NCBI GenBank assembly: GCA_003481775.1
Contig: QULU01000002.1
Span: 62,001 to 126,000 of the forward strand
Origin: Clostridiaceae bacterium OM02-2AC
Lineage (GTDB): Bacteria; Bacillota_I; Bacilli_A; Erysipelotrichales; Erysipelotrichaceae
Reading direction: 5' to 3'
Length of the DNA: 64,000 nt
Shown piece after piece: positions 8,304-15,614 of this stretch (the first letter of the stretch is position 1; each line of letters starts with the position of its first letter). The translations under genes were made by a program, and so were the position numbers. Below the pieces are notes generated by a model, which was not told the origin of the DNA, did no database searches, and worked only from the letters and a program-made list of their open reading frames with translations.

Positions 8304-9632
8304 CTATATATGGATAGTCTTTCGATTCCGCGAGGACGGAATACCGCATTCCTTACGATAAAGGGTAACACTTCTTCTGGAGACCACAAATCCGTCTTCC
8401 TCCAGCAGCTGGTGTATTTTCTCATCGGAATAAGGATGCTGTTTATCCTCAACGCGTATGATTTCCTTAATCTCATTTTGAATGGTATCTATGGAGGCCG
8501 TCACTTCTCCCTGCTTTTCATAGCATCTTGGCAGTAAGAAATGAAAGGAATAGGTTCCATATTCACATTGAAAGAATTTACTGGAAATCGCTCTGCTGAT
8601 GGTGGAGATATGCATATCCAGCTGTTCTGCAATATCCACAAGGCGCAGCGGCTTCAATGCACGCTCATCTCCGGTTTGAAAAAAGGCTGCCTGATACTCT
8701 ACCAGAAAGGTGATGATTTTTTTCAGTGTCACTGCCCTTCTGGATATACTGTATTGAAGCCATTTAAAATCATTCAGCTTTTCCTTCAGAAAGGCCTTTG
8801 CCTCCTTGTTGCAAGCCGCCGATTTATAGAGCTCATAATTTTCTGTATTCATACTCAGCTTATTCTGTAATCTGGCATTCATCTCCAGAATACATGCAGA
8901 ATCCTCTTTCCTTATATATACATCGGGAATGATAAACACCGTCTTCTCCCGTACGCTGAAGCCGTTTGCGGGAATCGGATTCAGCGAGCGAATCAGCGTC
9001 AGCGCCCGCTTGACCTCCTCCACATCCGTATATTCCAGCTTTGCGATTTTCAGATAATTTCCTGTATTGAGTGCTTCCAGATGTGAACATACGATATGCT
9101 GTGCCAGGGAGGAGCCTTCTATTTCCGATAACTGAATGCATATGCATTCCTTGATATCCTTTGCGCCCAGCCCCTTTGGACTCACATGCTGCAGGATATG
9201 CAAGTACCGCAGCAGTCTGGTTTTCTTTATGTTCAGAAACCTGCACAAATCCTCCGGTGTTTCTTCCAGAAATCCTCTGGAATCCAAAGACTCTAATAAT
9301 ACGGTAAAAATCTCTTCATCCTTTTTTGTATGAATATGCGAAGAAAGCTGCCCCATGACATGCTCAAACAAATCATTCCGGCCTTCATCCGCATATTCCA
9401 TTTCCTGAAGCTCCCCCTGCTTTTTACGGACGTGTTTAAAATCCAAATCAACATCCCTGACCTTCAGGGATATCATATTCTGATCAACATCAGAAAACGG
9501 ATTATCCATCAGGCTCGCATCGACCAGAGTCTCCAGCTCATGCTGAGAAAGTGACAGGATTTCCATAGAGGGTACGAGCTTCGATGAGAATTTCTGTTTC
9601 TGATTCTGTATAATTTCCAATGACTGTTTCAT
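8304..9632 (-). CDS. rpoN: RNA polymerase sigma-54 factor
   Basis: Alternative sigma factor that recognises GG/GC promoters at -24/-12 and needs an AAA+ activator. 442 aa from ATG 9632; ATG 9647 is five codons upstream. Region I is the Gln/Leu-rich N-terminus (MKQSLEIIQNQKQKF), followed by core-binding and HTH regions. The C-terminal RpoN box reads SRRSVTLYRK, close to the consensus ARRTVAKYRE. It lies within the operon that starts with a sigma-54 promoter at 14426-14440 and also has a possible sigma-A promoter of its own. The LevR-type activator at 15615 is the obvious partner. Confidence 0.95.
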   Translation of the reverse strand: MKQSLEIIQNQKQKFSSKLVPSMEILSLSQHELETLVDASLMDNPFSDVDQNMISLKVRDVDLDFKHVRKKQGELQEMEYADEGRNDLFEHVMGQLSSHIHTKKDEEIFTVLLESLDSRGFLEETPEDLCRFLNIKKTRLLRYLHILQHVSPKGLGAKDIKECICIQLSEIEGSSLAQHIVCSHLEALNTGNYLKIAKLEYTDVEEVKRALTLIRSLNPIPANGFSVREKTVFIIPDVYIRKEDSACILEMNARLQNKLSMNTENYELYKSAACNKEAKAFLKEKLNDFKWLQYSISRRAVTLKKIITFLVEYQAAFFQTGDERALKPLRLVDIAEQLDMHISTISRAISSKFFQCEYGTYSFHFLLPRCYEKQGEVTASIDTIQNEIKEIIRVEDKQHPYSDEKIHQLLEEDGFVVSRRSVTLYRKECGIPSSRNRKTIHI

Positions 9633-9638
9633 AGTTGA

Positions 9639-9667
9639 ATTATACATCCATAAAATTCAGTTTTCAA
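9639..9667 (-). promoter_or_regulatory. Sigma-A-type promoter in front of rpoN
   Basis: The minus strand reads TTGAAA (9667-9662), a 17-bp spacer, then TATAAT (9644-9639). The expected start of transcription falls at or next to the A of ATG 9632, so a transcript from it would be nearly leaderless. Only sequence match supports it. Confidence 0.5.
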
Positions 9668-9679
9668 TTCCCTGTGTTT

Positions 9680-10720
9680 TTATTTATATACAATGCAGTT
9701 TTTGATAACCTTACCGCTTGCGTGTTCCACGATAGCCTTTTCGGTATCCTCGATACGGTATTCATTCTGTACAAAGTCCTCAGCCTTGATCGCTCCCATT
9801 TTCAGCATTTCAAAGGCTGCATTTACATGCTGCGGCGTTGTATGGAATACGCCCTTCAACGTCAGCTGGGAATAGTGAACCAGCGTAGTATCGACAGGTA
9901 CCTCCAGCCCTTTCTTTGTACCGCCGAAGAACAGAACCTCGCCGCCAGGTCTTGCCATACGCAGGGCAATCTGCCATACCTCCGGCAATCCGGCAGCTTC
10001 GATTGCAGCATCCACACCGCGTGCATCCGGTGTCAGCTCCTTTACCGCCTCGGCCTGATCCTTCCCGTTCAGTTCCTTTATATTGATAATCTCCTGAGCA
10101 CCCAGCTTTTTCGCAAGTGCCAGTCTTTCCGGTGTCATATCACAGGCAATAACATGTGCACCTCTCAAGACACACATACGGACAAACATCAAACCGATTG
10201 GACCGCAGCCATTTACACACACATAATCACCAAGATCAAAGTTTGTCATTTCCGTTCCATATAAGGCACAAGCCAGCGGCTCCAGCAAAGCAGCCTGCTT
10301 ATAGGACATGCCTTCGGGAATATGGAAGGTATTCAGATTGACGATTCTTTCCGGAATCAGCTGATACTCCGCATAGGCTCCATTCGTAAACTGATTCTGA
10401 ATCAAATCCACACACATGGACTCCTGTCCCTTTTTACAATAGTAACAGGTTCCACAGGATGCAGAGTTGTGTGCTACCACACGATCGCCTACCTTAAACC
10501 GTGTAACACCGTCACCGACAGCATATACGACACCGCTTGCTTCATGACCCATACCAAATGGCGGCTCATAGCGGTATCCGCGCTTATAGGTTTTCACATC
10601 TGTACCGCAGGTTAAGGTAACTTCATTTTTAATGACGATTTCTCCTGCTTTCGGTACAGGTATCTCTGCCTCCTCCACACGGATATCTCCAGGTGCATAA
10701 AATTGTATTTTCTTCATCAT
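9680..10720 (-). CDS. Zinc-dependent medium-chain alcohol/polyol dehydrogenase
   Basis: NAD(P)-dependent MDR-family dehydrogenase (346 aa), sorbitol/threonine dehydrogenase-like. The catalytic zinc ligands are visible in LTCGTDVKT and GMGHEASG, the structural zinc site in CGTCYYCKKGQESMC, and the Rossmann motif in VNGCGPIGLMFVR. In this operon it probably oxidises the polyol (or polyol phosphate) delivered by the galactitol-type PTS to a ketose substrate for the aldolases. Start ATG 10720 has AGGAGG eight bases upstream. It follows dhaL by 19 bp. Confidence 0.88.
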   Translation of the reverse strand: MMKKIQFYAPGDIRVEEAEIPVPKAGEIVIKNEVTLTCGTDVKTYKRGYRYEPPFGMGHEASGVVYAVGDGVTRFKVGDRVVAHNSASCGTCYYCKKGQESMCVDLIQNQFTNGAYAEYQLIPERIVNLNTFHIPEGMSYKQAALLEPLACALYGTEMTNFDLGDYVCVNGCGPIGLMFVRMCVLRGAHVIACDMTPERLALAKKLGAQEIINIKELNGKDQAEAVKELTPDARGVDAAIEAAGLPEVWQIALRMARPGGEVLFFGGTKKGLEVPVDTTLVHYSQLTLKGVFHTTPQHVNAAFEMLKMGAIKAEDFVQNEYRIEDTEKAIVEHASGKVIKNCIVYK

Positions 10721-10739
10721 AAGTATTTCCTCCTGTATT

Positions 10740-11390
10740 TTATTTCAAGTTATTTAAAATCGTATTTCCTATACATTCCAGCTGCATTGCCATCGTAACA
10801 GCTCCCGGATCCAAATGTCCCACGCCCTTATCGCTGCGATAGCTGGCTCTTCCTTTGACAGCCTCCATCGACTTCGTTTGCTCAGCACCGCTTACGGCAC
10901 CTTCCATGAAAGCCTTAATAATCTCCTCTTCACACTTTCCTGCGTCCATACCTTCCTTATATGCACGCAAAGCCGGATACAGTGCATCGATCATCGTTTT
11001 CTGTCCAGGCTCTGTTTTCCCGCGCTTCATGATTTCCTGCAGCATGGCATCATACACCTCATACAGACTGTGTAGATCCAGTGCACGCTTTCCTGCACAT
11101 GCTCTGCTGGCTGCCATGTAGCCGCTGCCGTAAAGCGCTCCGGAGGAACCTCCGACTGCAGAATACATCGTCATGCCAACCCTTTTGAACATATCTGCCA
11201 GATTCATTTCCTCCAGCTCGTTGGATAGTGCTGTAATTTTCTCAAACCCCATATTCACATTCACCCAGTGATCGCCATCCCCTGTTGTGGAGTCCAGCTT
11301 TGTTATATAGTCCCTCTGTGCGGCAATCACCTCACGGGCTTCCTGAAAATACTGTACAAAATCCTTTGCTTGTAATTGAAATCCCATCAT
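10740..11390 (-). CDS. dhaL: Dihydroxyacetone kinase subunit DhaL-like
   Basis: ATP/ADP-binding subunit of a two-part dihydroxyacetone (or related ketose) kinase, 216 aa. The Mg-nucleotide aspartates are in TTGDGDHW near residue 36; the GGSSGALYG loop and the C-terminal HLDPGA are also typical. Its ATG overlaps the dhaK stop by 4 nt, so the subunits are co-translated. No DhaM phosphodonor gene is present in the window, so the phosphate source is either ATP or an unlinked PTS component. Confidence 0.9.
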   Translation of the reverse strand: MMGFQLQAKDFVQYFQEAREVIAAQRDYITKLDSTTGDGDHWVNVNMGFEKITALSNELEEMNLADMFKRVGMTMYSAVGGSSGALYGSGYMAASRACAGKRALDLHSLYEVYDAMLQEIMKRGKTEPGQKTMIDALYPALRAYKEGMDAGKCEEEIIKAFMEGAVSGAEQTKSMEAVKGRASYRSDKGVGHLDPGAVTMAMQLECIGNTILNNLK

Positions 11391-12376
11391 TTGATCTCCT
11401 TAAACGCCAATGTATTGCTTGGATGCTCCAGCAGCAGCTTCAGCTCATCATCCAGCTGCAGAATACTGCAGGATGCACCTGCCATCTCAATCGCCGTCAT
11501 ATAATTTCCCACATAATACTTGACCGGCTTCAGACCTCTTGCACAAAGCAGAGCATGCACATCAGAAGCCAGTATATATAATTCCATCAAAGGGGTTGCT
11601 CCCAACCCGTTGATCATCACAGCAACCTCACTTTTTCCGTAATCCTTATCCGCAAGAATCCTGTTTACCATGATCTCCGCAATTTCCTTTGACGGCTTCA
11701 GCTTCGTTTTCTCAATTCCTGCTTCCCCGTGGATGCCCATGCCGACCTCCATGCAATCCTCCTCGATTGTAAAGCCGCATGCCCCAACTGCCGGAATCGT
11801 ACAAGCTGATAAAGATACTCCAAAGCTTCTTACGTTCTCAATCGTTTTTTCCGCAACACGCTTAACCTCTGCCAGAGATGCCCCTGTTTCTGCTTTCGCA
11901 CCGGCAAGCTTATGCACAAATACGGTTCCTGCAATACCACGTCTTCCTGTAGATTCATCACTTTCCGCAACAGCAACATCATCCTTCACAACGACATGAT
12001 CGACCTCGATTCCTTCAAAACCGGCAAGCTCCTCTGCAATTTCAAAATTCATAATATCACCGGCATAATTCTTTATGATCAGCAGGACACCATGACCGGA
12101 ATCTGCAAGCTGGATACCACGCAATACGCGGTCCGGGGATGGCGATGCAAATACGTTACCGCTCACTGCGGCATCCAGCATACCATAGCCGACATATCCT
12201 GCATGCGCCGGTTCATGTCCGCTGCCTCCTCCGGATACCAGTCCGACCTTATCACGTTTGTCTTTTCGGGCGATGACAGCCCCCTCTCTGTCATATAGAA
12301 CCATCGGATTCGCTATTTCAATACCTTGCAGCATTTCCTCAACAACGGTATTCGGATCATTTATTATCTTTTTCAT
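11387..12376 (-). CDS. dhaK: Dihydroxyacetone kinase subunit DhaK-like
   Basis: Substrate-binding subunit (329 aa) of a dihydroxyacetone-type kinase. It shows VSGGGSGHEPAHAG near residue 48 and the GIHGEAG segment with the His that forms the hemiaminal with the substrate carbonyl in known DhaK. Start ATG 12376 overlaps the stop of the small membrane protein gene (ATGA) and has a GGGAGA site. With DhaL it would phosphorylate dihydroxyacetone or a ketotetrose produced in this pathway; which one is not decided by sequence. Confidence 0.9.
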   Translation of the reverse strand: MKKIINDPNTVVEEMLQGIEIANPMVLYDREGAVIARKDKRDKVGLVSGGGSGHEPAHAGYVGYGMLDAAVSGNVFASPSPDRVLRGIQLADSGHGVLLIIKNYAGDIMNFEIAEELAGFEGIEVDHVVVKDDVAVAESDESTGRRGIAGTVFVHKLAGAKAETGASLAEVKRVAEKTIENVRSFGVSLSACTIPAVGACGFTIEEDCMEVGMGIHGEAGIEKTKLKPSKEIAEIMVNRILADKDYGKSEVAVMINGLGATPLMELYILASDVHALLCARGLKPVKYYVGNYMTAIEMAGASCSILQLDDELKLLLEHPSNTLAFKEIK

Positions 12377-12591
12377 TTCTGTTGTCTCCCTGGTGTAAAC
12401 CACTCATTCTTTATCCCCCGCTGCGTATATACCTTCGGTAATTCAACCTTATCATTTAGTTTTCGCAGCCCTGCAGTGGAAATGGCGCAGAGTACAGCCA
12501 GCACCCAGTTACGAGTTACGACTGATAAAAGGAGTGCGGCAGCTGTCATACAGACGCCGATATACCACCAAAACTGTTGAAATCTACTCAT
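12373..12591 (-). CDS. Small two-helix membrane protein in the PTS/dhaK operon
   Basis: 72 residues with two hydrophobic segments (about 9-24 and 28-42) separated by TRN, and a basic C-terminus containing AGLRKLNDK. The stop overlaps the dhaK ATG by 4 nt, which argues strongly that it is translated. It resembles in length, topology and the C-terminal G-x-x-[KR]-L pattern the 49-aa protein at 18473-18622, so both may be paralogous accessory proteins of this PTS. No known family recognised. Confidence 0.65.
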   Translation of the reverse strand: MSRFQQFWWYIGVCMTAAALLLSVVTRNWVLAVLCAISTAGLRKLNDKVELPKVYTQRGIKNEWFTPGRQQK

Positions 12592-12711
12592 AGGATCACC
12601 TCATTTTTCATTATGCTTACCAGTACCGCATGACGATACCGATGTCTTTTTTACAGCGGTATAAGCTGTTTTCCTGAACTGTATGCCTGCATACAGAAGG
12701 AACGAAGCTTT

Positions 12712-14058
12712 TTACTGTCCGGATTCCAGACGCTCCTTCGCAGCTTTTTCTCTTGCAGGGGCAAGCTTCAGGAAATACAGAATTCCAAGTCCCACAACAG
12801 CGACACATGCCACGATACCGAATACATTACCAGTTGCTGCTTCATAAATTGCAAAGCGAATCTCCGCAATATCGCAGCCCCACCATGTGATATCGGTATT
12901 ATAGGTTCCAGCCGTATTTGCAAGACTTGTCAGAAGCGGTCCCATAACAGATGCCGCATAGCTTAAAATCGGACACCAGATCCAGGAAACGATACACATT
13001 TTCAGCACATCGCCCTTCATTGCCAAAAACAATGGTACACAGACACAGACATTCATCAGATTTCCAAGAACCAGTGCAGTATTGCCCGGCAGAATCAGTG
13101 AGAAGATCAGGGCAACCGGAATCGTAAGAATGATGGCTACCCAGATTTCGGAATTACCGGCAAGAATTGGCCAGTCAAGCCCGATGATCAACTCACGTCC
13201 AGGGAATTTCTTTTTCACCCATTCACTCGCCGCATCGGAAATCGGAGTCAGTGCTGTCATAAACAGCTTAGAAACCATCGGGAATAAGGTCAATGCAGTA
13301 CCCGCCTGAACACCGAGCAGCAATGCACCGGAGCCCTGCCCTGCCGCAAGACCGATAATGGTTCCCATCAGGAAGCCAAGTACGTGATTTTCACCGAAGA
13401 TACCGATTTTATTACGGATTTCCTGCGCATTCAATGTCTTTGTATTCGGCAGAAGCTTATCCAGTATATTCGCAATCGGATAAAAGAAGATATTACTTAA
13501 AAACATACAGTGCGGCATTCCTACGGAAGGAACTCCGGTAAGCTCCAGAATCTGATACTTCGTATAATCCGCATTCTTTAATTCTGCGATAATCTGAACG
13601 ATTGCGACGATAAAGCCAACGATCACGTTATTGCATGCACTTGTGACAAGGAATGCCGTAAACACCTTATTTCCTACATTCCACATATCCACATTCAGAC
13701 AGTTCGTCCATCCAAACAGCAGCATGATGACATTGATTGCAATCTGGATTGGGAACATAAGGAATGCATACTGCCATTGCCATGCAAGTCCAAGGGCCGG
13801 TGCCCATCCCATATCAATATACTTTAATGTACTGTCTGATCCCTCAACGATCGTTGTAAAAGCAGCCCCGACGGTATCCCCCATATACCCAATCAATAAA
13901 TTGATACCAATAAATGCGACACCTAAGGTCAACGCGGATGAGAACGCCTTGCCAGGCTTCATACCTACGATCAAACCGATAATGAATAGCACGATCGGAA
14001 GAAATACGGCAGCGCCCAGGTCCAGAAGACCCTGGAATACGGTAGCTAACATTTCCAT
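12712..14058 (-). CDS. PTS transporter EIIC, galactitol family
   Basis: Membrane channel subunit (448 aa) of a galactitol-type phosphotransferase system, with about ten hydrophobic segments and GatC-like sequence throughout (for example GKAFSSALTLGVAFIGINLLIG and the FGENHVLGFLMG loop). It takes up a polyol or sugar, phosphorylated by the EIIB at 14084. Start ATG 14058 has GAGGAG nine bases upstream. It is second in the sigma-54 operon. Confidence 0.93.
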   Translation of the reverse strand: MEMLATVFQGLLDLGAAVFLPIVLFIIGLIVGMKPGKAFSSALTLGVAFIGINLLIGYMGDTVGAAFTTIVEGSDSTLKYIDMGWAPALGLAWQWQYAFLMFPIQIAINVIMLLFGWTNCLNVDMWNVGNKVFTAFLVTSACNNVIVGFIVAIVQIIAELKNADYTKYQILELTGVPSVGMPHCMFLSNIFFYPIANILDKLLPNTKTLNAQEIRNKIGIFGENHVLGFLMGTIIGLAAGQGSGALLLGVQAGTALTLFPMVSKLFMTALTPISDAASEWVKKKFPGRELIIGLDWPILAGNSEIWVAIILTIPVALIFSLILPGNTALVLGNLMNVCVCVPLFLAMKGDVLKMCIVSWIWCPILSYAASVMGPLLTSLANTAGTYNTDITWWGCDIAEIRFAIYEAATGNVFGIVACVAVVGLGILYFLKLAPAREKAAKERLESGQ

Positions 14059-14083
14059 AATTTTTTTCTCCTCTTCTTTTCTT

Positions 14084-14374
14084 TTACTTTAATGCTTTGA
14101 TAATCTCGTCAATGCAGGCATCCTTGCCCATTCCTGTTAACAGTGGAATCCCGCTGATCACCGGGATATCATAGCTTTGTACCACACCACGCATCGGGGT
14201 GATGGACACATAGACATCCGCTGTTTTGATGAAATTATCAAGTGACTTGATATCCACAGCCTCAGCCTTCGCCAGATTGCTTAATCCGCGTTCCTCAAGC
14301 GCCATATTGATCTTTGTAGCGCATGTGGCTGAGGTTGCGATACCGCCTCCGCAAGCAACGATAATTGTTTTCAT
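14084..14374 (-). CDS. PTS transporter EIIB, galactitol family
   Basis: Phosphocarrier subunit (96 aa) with the active-site Cys in VACGGGIATSATC (Cys9 or so), typical of GatB-type IIB. Start ATG 14374 (MKTIIVACGGG) is chosen because AAAGGAG lies six bases upstream; the open frame extends seven codons further. It receives phosphate from the EIIA encoded divergently at 14946 and passes it to the substrate in EIIC. It is the first gene of the minus operon and has a 40-nt leader from the sigma-54 promoter. Confidence 0.93.
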   Translation of the reverse strand: MKTIIVACGGGIATSATCATKINMALEERGLSNLAKAEAVDIKSLDNFIKTADVYVSITPMRGVVQSYDIPVISGIPLLTGMGKDACIDEIIKALK

Positions 14375-14424
14375 CTCATTCTCCTTTCTAACCATCTTTC
14401 AGGTTGTTTACGCCTATTTAATAA

Positions 14425-14441
14425 AGCAAAAATTTTGCCAA
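14425..14441 (-). promoter_or_regulatory. Sigma-54 (-24/-12) promoter of the EIIB-EIIC-dha-rpoN operon
   Basis: On the minus strand 14440-14426 reads TGGCAAAATTTTTGC: GG at 14439-14438, ten bases, GC at 14427-14426. This matches TGGCACG-N4-TTGC at nearly every position. The expected start near 14414 gives a 40-nt leader to EIIB. Confidence 0.88.
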
Positions 14442-14901
14442 TTCCAGTGAACAGACCCTTTTTCATCTTCTTTTTCACTGATTAAAGCCCCTTGGATTTA
14501 CATGCACAGCTGCCGTATGATTTCTTTTCCTGCAGGTAATAAGGCTGTATATCCAATTTACTTCCTTATATATGTAACCCAAATTCCCCAAAGCTCATTT
14601 TATTGCGTATACTATTTTCATACCGCTTACAGATAACTGCCGTTATTTATTCTTTCTTTCATATTTTCTATGCTATAATTTTAACTGAGATTTATTACAC
14701 GAAAAATATCAGTGTCTTCAGCTCGGTCTCTATAAACTGCAGCTTTTCCATACACCCTATGGTATCACAAACAAGCATCGTATGTTATCCGCAGAAAGCA
14801 TAGTGCTCTGCCAGTGTTGCAGGAATCCCGCAGAGCTTTTATCCAGAAATTTTCATAAATTTGCGAGCTATATCCATGCATCAGCTTATAATTCCATAGT
14901 T
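14442..14901. promoter_or_regulatory. Shared control region between the two divergent sigma-54 promoters
   Basis: About 460 bp without a gene, the expected place for activator (enhancer) sites of the LevR-like protein. The best structure is GCTCTGC (14805-14811) with GCAGAGC (14830-14836), about 70 bp upstream of the plus-strand -24 box. Which repeats bind the activator cannot be told from sequence. Confidence 0.45.
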
Positions 14902-14918
14902 TGGCAAGATTTTTGCTT
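14902..14918 (+). promoter_or_regulatory. Sigma-54 (-24/-12) promoter of the EIIA/levR-like unit
   Basis: TGGCAAGATTTTTGCTT at 14902-14918 has GG (14903-14904), ten bases and GC (14915-14916), a near-perfect sigma-54 site. Transcription is expected near 14928, just before the GGGAGG of the EIIA gene. Confidence 0.9.
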
Positions 14919-14945
14919 TTTATAAAAAGCGGGAGGTATTCAATT

Positions 14946-15422
14946 ATGGAAAAATACAATATAAGGGATTTATTATTTGAAGAACTGATAGACCTAACGC
15001 TTGAGGCAAAGGATTTCGAGGATGCCATCAGAAAAATCGGTGAGGATGCGTTCTCGAAAGGATATGTAAAGAAAGGGTTTGCGGATGCAGTTATCAAAAG
15101 GGAAAAGCTGTACCCGACAGCATTGCCAACGGAGGTACTCAAGGTCGCAATCCCTCATCCTATGGAAAGAGATACGGTTGAGAAATCGGCAATCATCGTT
15201 TCAAGGCTGAAGCAGCCGGTAAACTTCACCCTGATGGGATCCGATAACGAAACCGTACCGGTAAATATTATTTTCACACTTGCTGTAAATGGTGCCGAGC
15301 ATCAGCTGACAATCCTGCAAAAGCTCGTTGGTATGTTCTCGGAAAAGGAATCCATGGAAAGAATCAAAGCTTCCACAACACCAAAAGAAATTATGAACAC
15401 ACTGATTGAGCTCTTATCGTAA
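14946..15422 (+). CDS. PTS EIIA component, galactitol/fructose family
   Basis: Cytoplasmic phosphocarrier (158 aa) that takes phosphate from HPr on the His in VAIPHPMER near residue 73 and gives it to EIIB. The PTS_IIA_2 fold is seen over the full length. Start ATG 14946 has GGGAGGT five to nine bases upstream and lies directly behind a sigma-54 promoter; an earlier ATG at 14901 would start before transcription begins. It completes the GatABC-type transporter with the divergent EIIB/EIIC genes. Confidence 0.9.
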   Translation: MEKYNIRDLLFEELIDLTLEAKDFEDAIRKIGEDAFSKGYVKKGFADAVIKREKLYPTALPTEVLKVAIPHPMERDTVEKSAIIVSRLKQPVNFTLMGSDNETVPVNIIFTLAVNGAEHQLTILQKLVGMFSEKESMERIKASTTPKEIMNTLIELLS

Positions 15423-15444
15423 GCGTTGCGTCTATACAGAACGC
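15416..15444 (+). repeat. Inverted repeat after the EIIA gene
   Basis: AAGCGTT and AACGCTT form a perfect 7-bp stem that starts at the EIIA stop codon. No T-run follows, so it looks more like an mRNA-end or processing hairpin than a full terminator. Confidence 0.4.
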
Positions 15445-15494
15445 TTTGTACTATGCATTCACTACAGCAAAAAAGACAGCGGTCTCACAGCATG

Positions 15495-15510
15495 ATAGCA
15501 ATATTGCTAT
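15495..15510. promoter_or_regulatory. 16-bp palindrome upstream of the levR-like gene
   Basis: ATAGCAATATTGCTAT is a perfect palindrome about 105 bp before the regulator start; a possible operator. No binding protein can be named. Confidence 0.35.
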
Positions 15511-15614
15511 GCAAGGCAAGGATATGTAAGGGAATAAAAGCAGGAAGGTGCTAAAGGCACTGCTGTATTATGGGAAAACAGATGACACATTCATAAAAGA
15601 AAAGAGGTGTAGAT

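Noticed and set aside
9635..10264. Plus-strand 209-codon frame opposite the alcohol dehydrogenase
   Set aside because: Mirror frame; the dehydrogenase on the other strand is complete with zinc motifs.
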